Source of the DNA: Dysgonomonas sp. ZJ279
GTDB lineage: Bacteria; Bacteroidota; Bacteroidia; Bacteroidales; Dysgonomonadaceae
Assembly (NCBI RefSeq): GCF_011039205.1
Contig: NZ_JAAKEL010000006.1
Span: 62,001-126,000 of the forward strand
Direction: 5' to 3'
Length of the DNA stretch: 64,000 bases
Shown here: piece by piece, positions 44,552 through 53,564 of the stretch
Layout: every line of letters begins with the position of its first letter
Position numbering within the stretch: position 1 is the stretch's first letter
Program-made: the position numbers and the translations under genes
The notes under the pieces: model-generated
The model's database searches: none
What the model was told of the DNA's origin: nothing
The model's input: the letters and a program-made list of their open reading frames with translations, nothing else

Positions 44552-46015
44552 ATGATTGAAACTCAAGTTAAAATACACGATAATTTTTCAGTAGAATTCA
44601 AAACGGGTTTTATTACCAACAATAAGACAAAAGATATCAATGAGTTCAAGATTAATACATGGATATTTATTCCCAATGGTCTTGATATCAATCGTGCGAC
44701 TTATTCCAAAGAGCAGTTTTATAGGGATGTAAAAAGCAACATTCGTCTAATTACTCCCATCTATTCTTTAGACGATATACTAAAGGCCGGCAGAGGCCCT
44801 TTGCCACGATTACAAAAAGCGTTGGCTGCCTTGTCCGTAGACCCTACTAATGACATAAAAAAAGAAGATTATCTCTATCAGGTAAAGATGCTACTCTGCA
44901 TTATGAAAAGTGCCCTACGGCGCGAAGCTCAGATTATAGCGAATACAGCTGATGACGAAGAGCTGGTTCATCTAGTTAACAGATATGTATCGCAAGTAGA
45001 AGCCATTGCATTAGAATACCGTGAAAAATGGGAGATGCTAACCAGACCGGAGATTAGTCAGGAACAGCGCAATTATTATTTGTTTGGAGACAATTTTCTG
45101 GGAAATATTATTGAACAGCACACGTTCGACATAATGAGAAAGCTCAATAGTCGATCTGTAATTCAATCAATTAACCCCATTCTCAACAAGCTACTTATCG
45201 GAGAAATAGATCATAAGAAAAAACGAGGTTTCTCCACTCTCGAAGAAGGTAATGAGGAACACAACAGCCTTATTATTACACAACGCAATATACTAAAGAA
45301 GTTTGTAGAGAGTGACTTGTTCTTGCAGATTGTCAAGAAGAAAGACGGTGCTTTTGCCGAACAGATGTATTATAGCATTGCAGCGGGAGTCGCTATGATC
45401 TTCGCTACCGTAATATCTTTTTTCGCTACACAACGCTATGGCAACTTCACAACAGACCTCTTCGTTGTATTAGTTATCAGTTATATGCTGAAAGACCGTA
45501 TTAAAGATTTAATGCGATACTATTTTTCATCCGAACTCAGCAAAAAATACTTTGACACAAAGCTCAAACTAAGCATTCGTAAACAAGAAATAGGCTGGCT
45601 CAAAGAATCTTTCGACTTTGTAGAAGAAAGCAAAGTATCGAGTGAAGTTCTTAATATGCGGAATCGTTCCCCATTGGTAGAGGCGGAAAATCAAACCTAC
45701 AACGAGCAGATAATTTTATATCGCAAATGGGTCAATTTATCAAAAGATGAGATAGAAAAATATAAAGAATATCGCTTGTCGGGTATCAATGATATAACCC
45801 GGTTCAATCTTTTTCACTTTGTGCAGAAAATGGATAATCCATCTATCCCCCTTTATGTTGTAGATAAGGATAAAGGTTTTTCCAGCTTTGAAGGAACTCG
45901 CATCTATCCACTATACTTCGTAGTACAGTGCGAATCAGATACCGATAAGTACTATAAAACCTATCGCCTCCTATTCAATCGTAACGGAATAACCAGTGTC
46001 AGTGAGCTGGATTAA
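44552..46015 (+). CDS. Uncharacterised membrane protein paired with CYTH
   Basis: A 487-residue protein I do not recognise. Residues 1-270 are soluble and rich in charged helices. Two closely spaced membrane helices follow at about 273-290 (YSIAAGVAMIFATVISFF) and 298-315 (FTTDLFVVLVISYML), then KDRIKDLMRYYFSSEL and a soluble C-terminal half with beta character. No signal peptide: both large domains should be cytoplasmic, with a membrane hairpin between them. The gene follows the CYTH gene by 4 bases, so the two are surely co-transcribed. It could be a membrane partner that controls or localises the triphosphate-handling enzyme; this is inference. Confidence 0.8.
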   Translation: MIETQVKIHDNFSVEFKTGFITNNKTKDINEFKINTWIFIPNGLDINRATYSKEQFYRDVKSNIRLITPIYSLDDILKAGRGPLPRLQKALAALSVDPTNDIKKEDYLYQVKMLLCIMKSALRREAQIIANTADDEELVHLVNRYVSQVEAIALEYREKWEMLTRPEISQEQRNYYLFGDNFLGNIIEQHTFDIMRKLNSRSVIQSINPILNKLLIGEIDHKKKRGFSTLEEGNEEHNSLIITQRNILKKFVESDLFLQIVKKKDGAFAEQMYYSIAAGVAMIFATVISFFATQRYGNFTTDLFVVLVISYMLKDRIKDLMRYYFSSELSKKYFDTKLKLSIRKQEIGWLKESFDFVEESKVSSEVLNMRNRSPLVEAENQTYNEQIILYRKWVNLSKDEIEKYKEYRLSGINDITRFNLFHFVQKMDNPSIPLYVVDKDKGFSSFEGTRIYPLYFVVQCESDTDKYYKTYRLLFNRNGITSVSELD

Positions 46016-46131
46016 ATAAAATTTATGGGTACATTCTTACGTTTAGCCTTTTTCTTGTTTTGCATATAAATATACACAGCAACACTGCTTGCCGCAGCTA
46101 ATAAAGACACTGCTAATATTTTCTTTGTCAT
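46012..46131 (-). CDS. Small membrane protein (39 residues)
   Basis: A short frame reading MTKKILAVSLLAAASSVAVY, then IYMQNKKKAKRK and a short tail. It has one membrane helix and a basic tail, the profile of real small membrane proteins. Its stop codon overlaps the stop of the convergent membrane-protein gene (46013-46015). A -7-like box TAACTTTA lies at 46170-46177 on the minus strand. The product is plausible but unproved. Confidence 0.55.
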   Translation of the reverse strand: MTKKILAVSLLAAASSVAVYIYMQNKKKAKRKNVPINFI

Positions 46132-46218
46132 GGCTTTTATAGTTAGGATGTTAATATGTTTTAGTGAAGTAAAGTTAGTAACAAAAGTTGAGAAAAAATT
46201 TAATTCCCTATAAAAAAG

Positions 46219-46258
46219 AAATAAGGAATCAACTGAAAAATTGACTCCTTATTTTTTA
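46219..46258. terminator. Terminator after the coiled-coil protein gene
   Basis: AAATAAGGAATCAA at 46219-46232 pairs with TTGACTCCTTATTT at 46241-46254 (13/14), with A/T runs on both sides, so it could act in both directions. Confidence 0.75.
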
Positions 46259-46263
46259 TAATT

Positions 46264-46581
46264 TTACAAGGCTATACCTTCTTTTTGTTTAAGCCTTAAA
46301 ATATCTTCAGCAGCTTTTTGCTCTGTTTTGAACTTCCGCTCTTGAGCCTTTTTCCAAGCTTTCTCCGTTGCTTTTATTAGGTCTTTCTCTGCCTGCCTCT
46401 TAGCTTCTATAATTTCTTTTTCAGCTCTTAATTCGGCGTCTTTTGATTCCTTTTCAGCATTCATTTTAATTTTTGCAATCTGATCTGCCGTTTTAGCAGT
46501 TACAACAATTTCTCTTGCATATACTCCAGAAGACATAGATAGTGTTGCTAAAAAAAATAATCCTAATAATACTTTTTTCAT
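46264..46581 (-). CDS. Small exported coiled-coil protein
   Basis: A 105-residue protein with a signal peptide ending near GVYA. The mature 80 residues are almost entirely charged helix (Glu, Lys, Ala, with heptad-like spacing, for example AEKEIIEAKRQAEKDLIKA), typical of a coiled coil. No family recognised. Its promoter box lies at 46670-46677 and gives a leader of about 80 bases. Confidence 0.72.
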   Translation of the reverse strand: MKKVLLGLFFLATLSMSSGVYAREIVVTAKTADQIAKIKMNAEKESKDAELRAEKEIIEAKRQAEKDLIKATEKAWKKAQERKFKTEQKAAEDILRLKQKEGIAL

Positions 46582-46669
46582 AATTTCAAGTTTCTGTTAA
46601 GTGTAGTTATTGCTAATAATGTAGTTTTCAACCATCCCAATCGCTCTTGGTTTGCATCCTAATACGTCA

Positions 46670-46677
46670 CAAAGATA
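46670..46677 (-). promoter_or_regulatory. -7 box for the coiled-coil protein gene
   Basis: The minus strand reads TATCTTTG, matching TAnnTTTG, 88 bases upstream of the start codon. Confidence 0.45.
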
Positions 46678-46826
46678 CAATAAAGATTTCTTATGTATTG
46701 AGATGAGTATTATATAAAAAATATCTATTATTTATTCTTAAATATTTATATACTATATGTCTTGTATAAATATTTAATCTTTCCCAAAAAAAGTAATGTT
46801 TGCGATAGGTATTATGCAAAAAACAA

Positions 46827-46857
46827 CAAAAGGCTATCCGAAACGAATAGCCTTTTG
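46827..46857 (-). terminator. Terminator of the gltX-waaA operon
   Basis: CAAAAGGCTATCCG (46827-46840) pairs with CGAATAGCCTTTTG (46844-46857) with one mismatch around a 3-base loop. It lies 22 bases past the waaA stop codon. Confidence 0.8.
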
Positions 46858-46879
46858 TTTATATTGAATTATGTTATTC

Positions 46880-48118
46880 TTATAATTCGAGGATATTTAG
46901 AACCCTTTTCACAACACCTGTATTAGACTTTACATAATCTCCTGCATGAGCACCTGCAGCTTCGAGTGTATTACTGTATTGAAGGAATTCATCCATCAGC
47001 CCCCTAAAATCTTCCGCATTGGCAATCGAATATCCCCCACCCTGCTCTATAAGCTGGTGAGCTTCACGAAACTTCTTGAAATTAGGACCAAATATTACCG
47101 GTATATCATATACTGCCGCCTCCAACAAATTATGTATTCCTACTCCAAATCCACCACCAATATAGGCAACCTGCCCATAACGATAAATAGATGATAATAG
47201 GCCAAAGCTATCGATTATCAAACAATCATAATCACCTACATTTTCGGGAATTGCCTGAGAATATCGAATATATGGGCGACGAAGGATGCTCTCTATATAC
47301 TTCAAATGAGCTTCATCAATTTCGTGAGGTGCAACAATCAGTTTCAGATCGGCTGTCATATTAAAGTAAGAGATAAATACATCTTCATCTTTAGGCCATG
47401 AACTTCCGGCAATCAATATTGTTTCGTTCTCTTCTTTTGCCTTACGTGCAAATCTCTCTACTACAGGTAATTGCTTGGCTTGCTTTTGAATATCCATTAC
47501 CCGATCGAAACGAGTATCTCCGCATACTTCTACATTTATAATTCCTATTTTAGCCAACATTACCGCAGAGTTCTCATCCTGAAGACAAATACGACTATAC
47601 AACTTTAGCATATTACGCATAGGTTTTCCATACCATCTGAAAAATATTTGCGTCGGACGAAATATTGCAGATACCATATAAGTCGGAATACCCAATTTAT
47701 GTAACTGATTAATATAGTTGTACCAAAATTCGTACTTGATAAAGATTGCCATCTTAGGTTTTGCCAGTTTGAGAAACTTTTTAACCTTATGTTTTTTATC
47801 GAAAGGTAGATAACAAACAATATCAGCCAACGGATAATCTTTTCGGATTTCGTATCCCGATGGAGAAAAGAATGTAAGGAGAATTTTATAATGAGGATGG
47901 CTCTTCTTTACCTCTTCCATTATAGGTCTGCCTTGTTCAAACTCGCCTAATGAGGCAGCATGAAACCAAATATACTCGGCATTGCAGTCTATTTCATTTT
48001 TCAGTTTAGTATAGACCTCCTTATGTCCCTCAAGCATCTTACGCGCTTTTGTATTAAAAGGCGATACAAGACGAACAATAAATGCGTAGAGGTATATAGC
48101 TATGTTATAGAGTAGCAT
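46880..48118 (-). CDS. waaA: 3-deoxy-D-manno-octulosonic acid transferase (KdtA/WaaA)
   Basis: A 412-residue inner-membrane-anchored glycosyltransferase that adds Kdo to lipid A precursor. The N-terminal membrane anchor (LYNIAIYLYAFIVRLVS) is followed by WFHAASLGEFEQGRP, FFSPSGYEI and IKYEFWYNY, all classic of WaaA, and the C-terminal GT-B domain has IGGGFGVGIHNLLEAA and PVIFGPNFKKFREA. Length matches the family. It lies 9 bases after gltX in the same direction. Its presence confirms a Gram-negative outer membrane with lipopolysaccharide. Confidence 0.95.
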   Translation of the reverse strand: MLLYNIAIYLYAFIVRLVSPFNTKARKMLEGHKEVYTKLKNEIDCNAEYIWFHAASLGEFEQGRPIMEEVKKSHPHYKILLTFFSPSGYEIRKDYPLADIVCYLPFDKKHKVKKFLKLAKPKMAIFIKYEFWYNYINQLHKLGIPTYMVSAIFRPTQIFFRWYGKPMRNMLKLYSRICLQDENSAVMLAKIGIINVEVCGDTRFDRVMDIQKQAKQLPVVERFARKAKEENETILIAGSSWPKDEDVFISYFNMTADLKLIVAPHEIDEAHLKYIESILRRPYIRYSQAIPENVGDYDCLIIDSFGLLSSIYRYGQVAYIGGGFGVGIHNLLEAAVYDIPVIFGPNFKKFREAHQLIEQGGGYSIANAEDFRGLMDEFLQYSNTLEAAGAHAGDYVKSNTGVVKRVLNILEL

Positions 48119-48127
48119 TACAAAATA

Positions 48128-49642
48128 TTATTTAATATCGTGAACGGCCTTTTCAAGTCGTTTTATTGTTTCTTCTTTCCCGATTACGGCTGTTATATCA
48201 AACATATGTGGTCCTTTCGATTCACCAACAATGGCTAAACGGAAAGCATTCATTATATTACCCAAATGATATTCTTTCAACTCTATCCAGTCTTTAACTA
48301 TTATCTCTTGATTATGAGCCGAGAAATCGCTTATGTTATTTAAAACAACAATCAGCTCATTTAGTTGAGCAGCAGAATCTTCTTTCCAGCGTTTTTTTAC
48401 AACTTTTTCGTCATACGATGTAGGAGCCTCAAAGAAAAAGAAAGATTGATCCCAAAGTTCTTTTACAAAATTGACACGCTCCTTCACAAGTCCAACAACT
48501 GTCTCGATGTAATCAAGCGGAAAATCTACTTCTTTTTCCTTTAGGTAAGGTAAGTATAATTTTGCAATCTCTGCATCTGATTTCTTCTGAATGTACTGAT
48601 GGTTGAACCATTTACCCTTTTCGTAATCAAATTTAGCACCACTTTTACTACATCTTTCGAGTGAAAATAATTCTATCAGCTCATCTAACGACATTATCTC
48701 CAAGTCATTTCCCGGATTCCATCCAAGAAGTGCCAAGAAATTAACGACAGCTTCGGGCAAATATCCACTTTCGCGATATCCTGATGATATTTCGCCTGTT
48801 TTAGGATCTTTCCATTCTAATGGAAAAACAGGAAAGCCAAGACGATCTCCGTCACGCTTGCTCAGTTTTCCATTTCCTTCGGGTTTAAGCAATAGCGGAA
48901 GATGTGCAAACTGAGGCATTGTTTCTTCCCAACCGAAAGCGCGGTATAGCAATACATGTAATGGTGCAGATGGTAGCCATTCTTCACCACGTATCACATG
49001 CGTAATTTCCATCAAATGATCATCCACTATATTTGCAAGATGATATGTCGGCAGGTTGTCAGCCGATTTATATAGTACTTTATCATCCAGTACAGATGAG
49101 TTTATCTTTACCTCTCCACGAATAATATCGTTTACAAGTACATCTTCATTAGGCTCTATCTTGAAGCGAACAACATACTGATTTCCTGCATCTATGAGAT
49201 TCTGAACCTCATCTTTAGACAAAGTCAATGAATTCCGCATCTCGCCACGAGTAGAAGCATCATATTGAAAGTTTGCTATCGCAGCACGTTTAGCATCCAA
49301 TTCTTCAGGAGTATCGAAAGCAATGTAAGCTGCGCCTTTCTCTAATAGGCTATCAACATATTTTTTATAAATCTCTTTTCTGTCAGACTGGCGATAAGGG
49401 GCGTAACCTCCACCGATATGAGTACCTTCGTCAAATTTTAAGCCTAGCCATGTAAGGGCTTCGATAATATATTCCTCTGCTCCGGGAACAAAGCGCTGTG
49501 AATCGGTATCTTCAATACGAAGGATGAAATCTCCTCCATGCTTTTTTGCGAAAAGGTAATTGTATAATGCTGTGCGTACACCACCTATATGCAAAGCTCC
49601 TGTTGGGCTGGGTGCAAAACGCACTCTGACTTTTTGAGACAT
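48128..49642 (-). CDS. gltX: Glutamate--tRNA ligase
   Basis: A 504-residue class I aminoacyl-tRNA synthetase charging tRNA-Glu. The HIGH motif is PTGALHIGG near residue 13, and the KMSKS equivalent is KLSKRDGDR near residue 255. Other family blocks seen: [23 protein letters not shown] and FNHQYIQ. The C-terminal anticodon-binding helices are present and the length is normal for this lineage. A perfect -7 box at 49668-49675 lies 26 bases upstream of the start. Confidence 0.97.
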   Translation of the reverse strand: MSQKVRVRFAPSPTGALHIGGVRTALYNYLFAKKHGGDFILRIEDTDSQRFVPGAEEYIIEALTWLGLKFDEGTHIGGGYAPYRQSDRKEIYKKYVDSLLEKGAAYIAFDTPEELDAKRAAIANFQYDASTRGEMRNSLTLSKDEVQNLIDAGNQYVVRFKIEPNEDVLVNDIIRGEVKINSSVLDDKVLYKSADNLPTYHLANIVDDHLMEITHVIRGEEWLPSAPLHVLLYRAFGWEETMPQFAHLPLLLKPEGNGKLSKRDGDRLGFPVFPLEWKDPKTGEISSGYRESGYLPEAVVNFLALLGWNPGNDLEIMSLDELIELFSLERCSKSGAKFDYEKGKWFNHQYIQKKSDAEIAKLYLPYLKEKEVDFPLDYIETVVGLVKERVNFVKELWDQSFFFFEAPTSYDEKVVKKRWKEDSAAQLNELIVVLNNISDFSAHNQEIIVKDWIELKEYHLGNIMNAFRLAIVGESKGPHMFDITAVIGKEETIKRLEKAVHDIK

Positions 49643-49667
49643 AATAATTATTGTTTATAAGAGACTG

Positions 49668-49675
49668 CAAAAATA
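49668..49675 (-). promoter_or_regulatory. -7 box for the gltX-waaA operon
   Basis: The minus strand reads TATTTTTG, matching TAnnTTTG, 25 bases before the gltX start. Confidence 0.5.
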
Positions 49676-49837
49676 TATAAAATATTCTAAAGAGACTGCG
49701 AGGCTTCAATTTAATGTAACAATATGTTGATTAATAAAATATTTTAGTTTCCATATTCATAAATACACTGATTATTATATCATCATACAATAGACATCAT
49801 GTTTGCCACTTTCGAGAAATTATTCATCAAAAAATAG

Positions 49838-49845
49838 TAGCTTTG
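49838..49845 (+). promoter_or_regulatory. -7 box for the flippase gene
   Basis: TAGCTTTG, identical to the box before the DUF4831-like gene. It lies inside the longest open frame (TTG at 49803), so translation more likely starts downstream, at GTG 49869 or TTG 49875. Confidence 0.5.
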
Positions 49846-49868
49846 TAATTCATAAACCGTTCAATCAG

Positions 49869-51350
49869 GTGACTTTGAATAAGAAAGATTCTTCATACAA
49901 TCAGATTGTTAAAGCAACTAGCATATACAGTGGTTCGCAAGCCATCAACATTGCCTTGGGGCTTATCCGAACCAAGGTAATAGCTATTTTGCTTGGTCCT
50001 GCAGGAGTCGGGCTTATAGGCGTGTATCAGTCGATGATCGAAATGATTCGTTCTCTGGGCACCCTCGGTATGGAACCGGGAACTATAAGAGAAATAGCAA
50101 AGGCGGCAAATGAAGAGGATAAACATCTATTAGGTAAATCTATCTTTGTTTTCGACCGTTGGTTTGTGTTTGCTGCCTGCATAGGTATGTTTATATGCAT
50201 TCTTTTTTCGTACCCCCTTAGCTATTGGATATTTGATGATAAAGAACATGCGCTACCTATTGCATTGCTTTCCATAGCTGTATTTTTTGCAATTATTACT
50301 ATCGGCAGGTCGGTTATCTTACAAGGAATGCGTAAAATATCCTATCTGGCGAAAGCCACAATAGGCGAAAGTATGCTTGGTTTACTGATCATTATCCCTA
50401 TCTATTATTTCTTCGGTATAGCGGGGGTTATCCCAGCTCTCATAATAAATAGCCTGATTGTTTATTTTTGCATCCACTACTATTATAAGAAGTTGGAAGT
50501 TCGCTCTGTATCTGTTCCTTTTTCGGAAGTTGTCAATACAGGTAAAAGAATACTTAAGCTTGGGCTATTTGTTCTTGTGGCTGGAGTTGTTAATGCAGCA
50601 AGTATGTTTATTGTCCGCACTTACCTTGCACATGAATTGGATTTGAGTACTGTCGGTTTATTTCAATCGGCATGGACCATCACAAGTGTTTATGTTGCAC
50701 TCATATTAGGCTCTACCCGAACCGATTATTTCTCACGCTTATGCTCTATCATCGATAACAAAGCTGAAACAAAGAAACTGGTTAATGAACAATCGTATAT
50801 CGTACTTGTTATTGCTGCGCCTGTAGTTATCGGACTTCTGCTATTTTCCCATCTAGCACTTTTCTTACTCTATTCTTCTAGATTTACCGGCGCAGGAGAG
50901 ATATTACAGTGGATGGTAATAGGGACATACCTGAAAATATTAGCGACACCTATTGCGACCATATTATTAGCAAAAAGCAAAGGCAGATTATATCTATTCT
51001 CGGAAGTGCTGTTCTTTGCAACCTATCTCCTATCTTGTTATCTACTATTCCCCCAGATGGGAGTAGCAGCAACAGGTTTTGGTTATCTCATTGCTTATGT
51101 AGTCTATTTATTTGCAATATTTATTATTTGCAATAATATATCGGGGTTCGCATGGAGCATCGATGTATTGAAAATGATAGCCGTTAATGCATTATTCATC
51201 ACCATCGCACTATGTATAACACATATTCAGTCCGAATATATACTTATATTTGGATGTGTATTATTTTTTCTATCACTCATATATGCCTTTCTGAAGTTGA
51301 AAAGGGTATTCTCTCTAAATGAATTAAAAGACTGGTTTAGAAAAAAATAA
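49869..51350 (+). CDS. O-antigen/polysaccharide flippase (Wzx-type, MATE-like fold)
   Basis: A protein of about 493 residues with 12 or more membrane helices, of the polysaccharide transporter family that flips lipid-linked O-antigen or similar units across the inner membrane. The N-terminal core ATSIYSGSQAINIALGLIRTK, then AILLGPAGVGLIGVYQS is typical of Bacteroidota O-antigen translocases. The start is uncertain: no ATG precedes the core, and a promoter box at 49838 argues for GTG at 49869 rather than TTG at 49803. The gene stands alone rather than in a glycan-synthesis cluster, so its substrate (O-antigen, enterobacterial-common-antigen-like glycan or other) is unknown. Confidence 0.87.
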   Translation: MTLNKKDSSYNQIVKATSIYSGSQAINIALGLIRTKVIAILLGPAGVGLIGVYQSMIEMIRSLGTLGMEPGTIREIAKAANEEDKHLLGKSIFVFDRWFVFAACIGMFICILFSYPLSYWIFDDKEHALPIALLSIAVFFAIITIGRSVILQGMRKISYLAKATIGESMLGLLIIIPIYYFFGIAGVIPALIINSLIVYFCIHYYYKKLEVRSVSVPFSEVVNTGKRILKLGLFVLVAGVVNAASMFIVRTYLAHELDLSTVGLFQSAWTITSVYVALILGSTRTDYFSRLCSIIDNKAETKKLVNEQSYIVLVIAAPVVIGLLLFSHLALFLLYSSRFTGAGEILQWMVIGTYLKILATPIATILLAKSKGRLYLFSEVLFFATYLLSCYLLFPQMGVAATGFGYLIAYVVYLFAIFIICNNISGFAWSIDVLKMIAVNALFITIALCITHIQSEYILIFGCVLFFLSLIYAFLKLKRVFSLNELKDWFRKK

Positions 51351-51438
51351 ATAGATGGATTAGGGCTTATCCGTTGTATTATATGTTATTATCTTTGATA
51401 TTAAGGCCTAAAAAATATTCCGGTAAAAAATAAACTTG

Positions 51439-51446
51439 TAAATTTG
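51439..51446 (+). promoter_or_regulatory. -7 box for the 7TM-HD gene
   Basis: TAAATTTG matches TAnnTTTG, 19 bases before the ATG at 51466. Confidence 0.55.
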
Positions 51447-51465
51447 TGCTTAAAACCATATCATT

Positions 51466-53529
51466 ATGGATCTGATAAATAAAATAAAAGGGAAGATAAA
51501 TATAAATATACCTACCCCGGGACTTTTCATTATAGCGATTTTAGTCATTATGTATTTCTTACCTCGCGAGGGTAAATACAAATACTCCTATGCTGAAAAC
51601 AGACCGTGGCAATATGGACTGCTTACAGCTCCTTTCAACTTTAATATCCACAAATCGGAGAGTCAGGTACAAGGCGAGAAAGATAGCATAATGGAATCTT
51701 ATCAGCCTTACTACTCTATGGATCCGGATGTTATGAAAAAGACAATATCGCTATTCGATCAGGATGCCAGAGCTAAAAGCGTTTCGAGCGAATATATAAA
51801 CTATATAAACAGAAAACTACAAGAAGTATATAAGGCAGGTATTATATCAGCAGAAGATTATGATAAGGTACAGCTTCTTAACAAAAAACAATTGCTCATC
51901 AGCAATGAAAATCATATTTATGCGGCACGGCATATCGCATCATTTTATACGCCCAAATTAGCTTATGAGAAAATATTCAGTGATGCTCCATCTTTCATAA
52001 ATCCGACAAATCTCAAATCGCTGAACCTAAACGACTATCTGGCAGTAAATGTAATATATGACGAGAACACGTCAACAAAAGTAAAACAGGAACTGCTCAA
52101 GCAAATCGCTCTATATGAAGGTGAGGTGCAGCTAGGCGAAAAAATTATAGACAGAGGAGAAATAGTAGATTCCCGTCTCAAAGATATTCTTGACTCGTAC
52201 AGCCGTGAAGTGGAAAGTAAGGTCGGCACTAAAGCGAAACCCGGATGGCTCATCGTTGGCGAACTTATTATGATTTCGCTTCTGATGATGACGTTGATGG
52301 TCTATCTCAAATTCTACAGAATAGCAGAGTACAATAAGCGTAAAAGTATAATTTTCATCCTTTTGATGGTAATTATATTTCCAATCATAACGGGATTTAT
52401 GGTCGATCATAAAATGTCGAGCCTGCTTTACATCATTCCGTTTGCCATACCAACGATCTTGCTTCGTACATTTATAGATTCACGAACGGCAATGACAGCT
52501 CATGTAATAACAGTGCTTATCTGCGCCTTGATGATGCCTATTGCTCAAATCGCCCAGTTTGTATTCTTGCAACTACTAGTGGGCTATATGTGTATATTCA
52601 GTTTAAGAAACCTTTCAGAACGTTCTCAGTTGGTATATTGTTCTTTATTTATACTCTTGACCTACATGGTTTCTTATACCGGATGGATTTTAGCTACAGA
52701 AGGCGACTTCACTCTGATTAAAGAAAATAAGTGGATATATGTTTATTTCTGTATCAACTTCGTATTTGTTTCGTTTGCCTACTTATTAGTTTATGTTTTC
52801 GAGAGGACATTCGGATTCATCTCTGAGGTGAGCATGATAGAACTTTCCAATACAAACAGGCCATTACTTCAAGAACTATCTGAAGTGGCACCAGGGACGT
52901 TCCAGCACTCCATGCAAGTCTCTAACCTTGTGGTGTCGGCAGCTCATCGTATTGGAGCCAATGCAGCATTGGTTCGCACAGGAGCTTTATACCATGATAT
53001 AGGTAAAATGACTAATGCAGCATTCTTCACAGAAAACCAATCGCAGGGTATGGATCCTCATGCCGGGTTAACCGAGAAGGAAAGTGCACATATCATTATC
53101 GGACATGTTGAAGAAGGTGTTCGTATAGCGAAAAAACATAACTTACCTCAGCAAATAATCGATTTCATACAAACTCATCATGGTAAAGGGAAAGCTAAGT
53201 TCTTCTATAACTCATATGTGAACAGTCATCCTGACCAAATAGTAGACATAGCCGATTTTACATATCCGGGACCAAACCCTTTCACTAGAGAGACTGCTTT
53301 GCTAATGATGGCGGACACAATAGAGGCCGCATCCCGAAGTTTAAAAGAGTACAGTCCCGAATCAATTACCGACCTAGTAAATCGATTAATAGATATGCAA
53401 GTAAGTGATGGCCTGTTTAAGAATGCTCCTATTACATTCAAAGATATAGAGGATGCAAAAGAAGTCTTTTGCGAAAAACTGATAACAATATACCACACCC
53501 GTATTAGTTATCCCGAATTGAAAAAATAA
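51466..53529 (+). CDS. 7TM-HD domain membrane phosphohydrolase (PgpH-like)
   Basis: A 687-residue protein. One N-terminal membrane helix (about residues 18-36) anchors an extracytoplasmic 7TMR-HDED domain (to about 250). Seven membrane helices follow (about 258-450), then a cytoplasmic HD domain with HSMQVSNLV, TGALYHDIGKM near residue 510 and the later THHGKGKAKFFY. PgpH of Listeria, the characterised relative, hydrolyses cyclic di-AMP, so this is a good candidate for a c-di-AMP phosphodiesterase; that activity is inferred. It lies 35 bases upstream of the C1 peptidase gene, with no terminator between. Confidence 0.92.
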   Translation: MDLINKIKGKININIPTPGLFIIAILVIMYFLPREGKYKYSYAENRPWQYGLLTAPFNFNIHKSESQVQGEKDSIMESYQPYYSMDPDVMKKTISLFDQDARAKSVSSEYINYINRKLQEVYKAGIISAEDYDKVQLLNKKQLLISNENHIYAARHIASFYTPKLAYEKIFSDAPSFINPTNLKSLNLNDYLAVNVIYDENTSTKVKQELLKQIALYEGEVQLGEKIIDRGEIVDSRLKDILDSYSREVESKVGTKAKPGWLIVGELIMISLLMMTLMVYLKFYRIAEYNKRKSIIFILLMVIIFPIITGFMVDHKMSSLLYIIPFAIPTILLRTFIDSRTAMTAHVITVLICALMMPIAQIAQFVFLQLLVGYMCIFSLRNLSERSQLVYCSLFILLTYMVSYTGWILATEGDFTLIKENKWIYVYFCINFVFVSFAYLLVYVFERTFGFISEVSMIELSNTNRPLLQELSEVAPGTFQHSMQVSNLVVSAAHRIGANAALVRTGALYHDIGKMTNAAFFTENQSQGMDPHAGLTEKESAHIIIGHVEEGVRIAKKHNLPQQIIDFIQTHHGKGKAKFFYNSYVNSHPDQIVDIADFTYPGPNPFTRETALLMMADTIEAASRSLKEYSPESITDLVNRLIDMQVSDGLFKNAPITFKDIEDAKEVFCEKLITIYHTRISYPELKK

Positions 53530-53564
53530 TAACTATTTATATAACACTTTAAGAGAAAAAAACT

